The notes under the pieces were generated by a model. That model was not told where the DNA came from, did no database searches, and was given only the letters and a program-made list of their open reading frames with translations. A stretch of 6,113 nt of DNA from an uncultured Ruminococcus sp. (GTDB lineage Bacteria; Bacillota; Clostridia; Oscillospirales; Acutalibacteraceae): the NCBI GenBank assembly GCA_902766585.1, contig CACXDV010000174.1:1-6113 (forward strand), in the 5' to 3' direction. The translations under genes were made by a program, and so were the position numbers. Below are positions 4,713 through 6,113 of this stretch, piece after piece; the stretch's first letter is position 1, and each line of letters begins with the position of its first letter.

Positions 4713-5867
4713 ATGTATGATTTTGACAGTATAATTGACCGCAGGAGTACGGATTCGTTTAAGTGGGATGTCGGTGAAAATGAACTTCCTATGTGGGTAG
4801 CGGATATGGATTTTGCAGCCGCGCCGGAAATAGTCGAAGCTTTTTTCGAAAGACTGAAGCATGGCATATTCGGATACTGCAAGCTTAATGATGAATGGTA
4901 TGATGCATATACAGAGTGGTGGAAGCGACGCCATGGTCTTGAAATGGACAGGGATGGGCTTATATTTGCATCCGGAGTTGTTCCGGCTATATTATCGGTT
5001 GTAAAGCATTTAACCTCTCCGGGAGACAGAATAATTATGCTCACGCCGATGTATAATCATTTTTATAGCTGTATATCCGAAAACGGAAGAAGGATAGAGG
5101 AGGTTGAGCTTGTTTACAACGGTGAAGGATACAGTATTGATTTTGATAAGCTTGAAGCTGCTATGAAGGATTCGGATTCACATTTGATGATATTCTGCAA
5201 TCCTCAGAATCCGACCGGAACGATTTGGAGCAGAGAAGAAATATACAGAATAGGCGAGCTTTGCAGAAGGTATGATATAACCGTAATATCTGATGAAATT
5301 CATTGCGACATAATAACTCCGGGAAGGGAATATGTTCCGTTTGCATCTGTATCAGAGAATTGCAGAGATATAAGCATTACCTGTATAGCTCCGACAAAAG
5401 CGTTTAATTTAGCAGGACTTCAGAGCGCAGCCTTATATGTTTATCAGGAAGAACTGAGGAAGAGGGTAAGCTTTGCTGTTCAGCGCGATGAGCTTTCAAT
5501 GCCGAATACCTTTGCGTCAGCAGCAGCAGTTGCAGCATTTACCAATGGAGAGGCATGGCTTTCCGAGCTTAACGAATATATTTATGAAAACAAAAAAGCA
5601 GTAAATGAATATCTGAATAACGAATTGTCCGGAATCAAGGCTGTAAAAGGAGATGCTGCATATCTTATGTGGCTTGATTGTACAGCTCTTGACATCGGAA
5701 GCAGAAAACTTTCAAAAATGATAAGAGAGAAAAGCGGTTTGTATCTTATGTCCGGCAGTCATTACGGAAAAGGAGGCAACGGTTTTCTGAGAATGAATGT
5801 TGCTTGTCCGAGAGCATTGTTATATGACGGGCTTGATAGACTGAAAGCAGCAGTAGGCTCTTTATAA
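4713..5867 (+). CDS. patB: MalY/PatB-family PLP-dependent C-S lyase (cystathionine beta-lyase)
   Basis: This 384-residue fold-type I PLP enzyme most likely cleaves the C-S bond of cystathionine or related cysteine conjugates in the cytoplasm, giving homocysteine (or a thiol), pyruvate and ammonia. The N terminus Y-D-F-D-S-I-I-D-R-R-S-T with K17-W18 and P26-M-W-V-A-D-M-D-F34 is the hallmark of the MalY/PatB subgroup of class I/II aminotransferase-like proteins. Cofactor residues are in place: N163-P-Q-N-P-T-G169 (N166 for the PLP O3'), S193-D-E-I-H-C-D199 (D194 for the pyridine nitrogen), and A-P-T-K-A-F-N-L-A-G with K229 as the Schiff-base lysine. R360 in F-L-R-M-N-V-A-C-P-R is the substrate-carboxylate arginine. 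Length is normal (family about 380-400) and the frame is intact. There is no signal peptide. Neighbours give no pathway context: no methionine genes and no recognisable S-box or T-box leader in the 100-bp spacer. Some members moonlight as aminotransferases or regulators (MalY of E. coli), so the exact substrate is inferred. Confidence 0.92.
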   Translation: MYDFDSIIDRRSTDSFKWDVGENELPMWVADMDFAAAPEIVEAFFERLKHGIFGYCKLNDEWYDAYTEWWKRRHGLEMDRDGLIFASGVVPAILSVVKHLTSPGDRIIMLTPMYNHFYSCISENGRRIEEVELVYNGEGYSIDFDKLEAAMKDSDSHLMIFCNPQNPTGTIWSREEIYRIGELCRRYDITVISDEIHCDIITPGREYVPFASVSENCRDISITCIAPTKAFNLAGLQSAALYVYQEELRKRVSFAVQRDELSMPNTFASAAAVAAFTNGEAWLSELNEYIYENKKAVNEYLNNELSGIKAVKGDAAYLMWLDCTALDIGSRKLSKMIREKSGLYLMSGSHYGKGGNGFLRMNVACPRALLYDGLDRLKAAVGSL

Positions 5868-5873
5868 GATATT

Positions 5874-5917
5874 TCCCGCAGTTTGGTTATTGCTGAATTG
5901 CGGGGTAATTGTTTTTT
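5874..5917 (+). terminator. Rho-independent terminator after the C-S lyase gene
   Basis: CCCGCA (5875-5880) pairs with TGCGGG (5899-5904). The stem continues inward through GTTTGG against CTGAAT with several G-T wobbles, leaving a short loop around 5888-5891. A run of six T follows at 5912-5917 after a 7-nt gap. It begins within 10 bp of the stop codon at 5865-5867, so it ends that transcript and separates it from the tRNA gene. Confidence 0.8.
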
Positions 5918-5965
5918 CATGAAATGCACTTTTCAAATTTATGACAAAAATATATTAAAAACCAC
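5918..5965 (+). other. AT-rich spacer with no recognised feature
   Basis: The stretch between the terminator T-run and the tRNA promoter contains only A/T-rich sequence without an ORF, repeat or hairpin worth naming. It may act as an UP-element-like A/T tract upstream of the TTGACA (for example around 5945-5960), which would fit a stable RNA promoter, but this is a guess. Confidence 0.3.
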
Positions 5966-5997
5966 TTGACAATTATTCGACATTGTGATATTATAAT
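5966..5997 (+). promoter_or_regulatory. Strong promoter of the tRNA-Thr gene
   Basis: A perfect -35 TTGACA (5966-5971) is followed after exactly 17 bp by TATTAT (5989-5994), which is preceded by the extended -10 dinucleotide TG (5986-5987). A perfect TATAAT also occurs at 5992-5997 but with a 20-bp spacer. Either reading starts transcription near 6000-6004, about 25 nt before the mature tRNA 5' end. A consensus-like promoter is usual for stable RNA genes. Confidence 0.8.
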
Positions 5998-6027
5998 GGA
6001 GTCGTCGGAAACACGATAGTTTAAGAC

Positions 6028-6103
6028 GCTGGTGTAGCTCAGTTGGTAGAGCAGCTGATTTGTAATCAGCAGGTCGGGAGTTCGAGTCTGTCCACCAGCT
6101 CCA
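6028..6103 (+). tRNA. trnT: tRNA-Thr, anticodon TGT (reads ACA, and by wobble other ACN codons)
   Basis: The 76-nt gene folds as a standard cloverleaf. Acceptor stem GCTGGTG/CACCAGC has seven Watson-Crick pairs, and the D arm is GCTC-AGTTGGTA-GAGC. The anticodon stem GCTGA/TCAGC encloses the loop TTTGTAA, with anticodon TGT at 6061-6063. The variable loop is AGGTC, the T-loop is TTCGAGT, the discriminator base is T6100 and CCA is encoded at 6101-6103. The T stem (GGGAG at 6076-6080 against CTGTC at 6088-6092) has one G-G opposition and one G-T wobble. A run of six T begins two bases after the CCA, so this may be a single-tRNA transcript, although the window ends too soon to exclude further genes. 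Confidence 0.97.
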
Positions 6104-6104
6104 C

Positions 6105-6110
6105 TTTTTT
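6105..6110 (+). terminator. T-run after the tRNA, possible terminator
   Basis: Six T follow the encoded CCA by one base (C6104). There is no separate hairpin before them, but the acceptor and T stems of the tRNA itself could supply the structure. The window ends three bases later, so it cannot be judged further. Confidence 0.4.
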
Positions 6111-6113
6111 AAA

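Overview
The window looks like a chromosomal segment from a low-to-moderate G+C Gram-positive anaerobe of the gut Clostridia, most like Ruminococcus and relatives. This is inferred from the strong AAGGAGG-type ribosome sites, intrinsic terminators with T-tracts, a large secreted protein built of BspA-type leucine-rich repeats and carbohydrate-binding modules, and a tRNA gene with encoded CCA. No species can be named from the sequence alone, and there is no sign of a mobile element, phage or CRISPR array.

Layout, all on the + strand: (1) positions 1-235 are the 3' end of a gene, probably a beta-propeller-like protein, closed by a clean terminator at 274-309. (2) A short AT-rich promoter/leader region (310-454) leads into the main gene. 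(3) 455-4612 encodes a 1385-residue secreted protein. It has a signal peptide, two tandem X25-like (alpha-glucan-binding type) modules, a first leucine-rich block, a CBM41-like pullulan/amylopectin-binding module, two more leucine-rich blocks, and four ~94-residue Ig-like 'PYTYTY' repeats. It has no glycoside hydrolase domain, dockerin, sortase motif or C-terminal membrane anchor, so it reads as a non-catalytic, surface or secreted starch-binding protein. (4) A 100-bp spacer carries a long hairpin (4650-4686) and an unused Shine-Dalgarno. (5) 4713-5867 encodes a MalY/PatB-family PLP-dependent C-S lyase (cystathionine beta-lyase), followed by its own terminator. (6) A consensus-like promoter then drives a tRNA-Thr(UGU) gene at 6028-6103.

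The genes appear to be separate transcription units. Each has terminator-like hairpins around it, and nothing in the sequence links the glucan-binding protein functionally to the C-S lyase or the tRNA. The most interesting object is the glucan-binding protein, because alpha-glucan modules sit at the start of, and between, BspA-type leucine-rich blocks in a chain without an enzyme.
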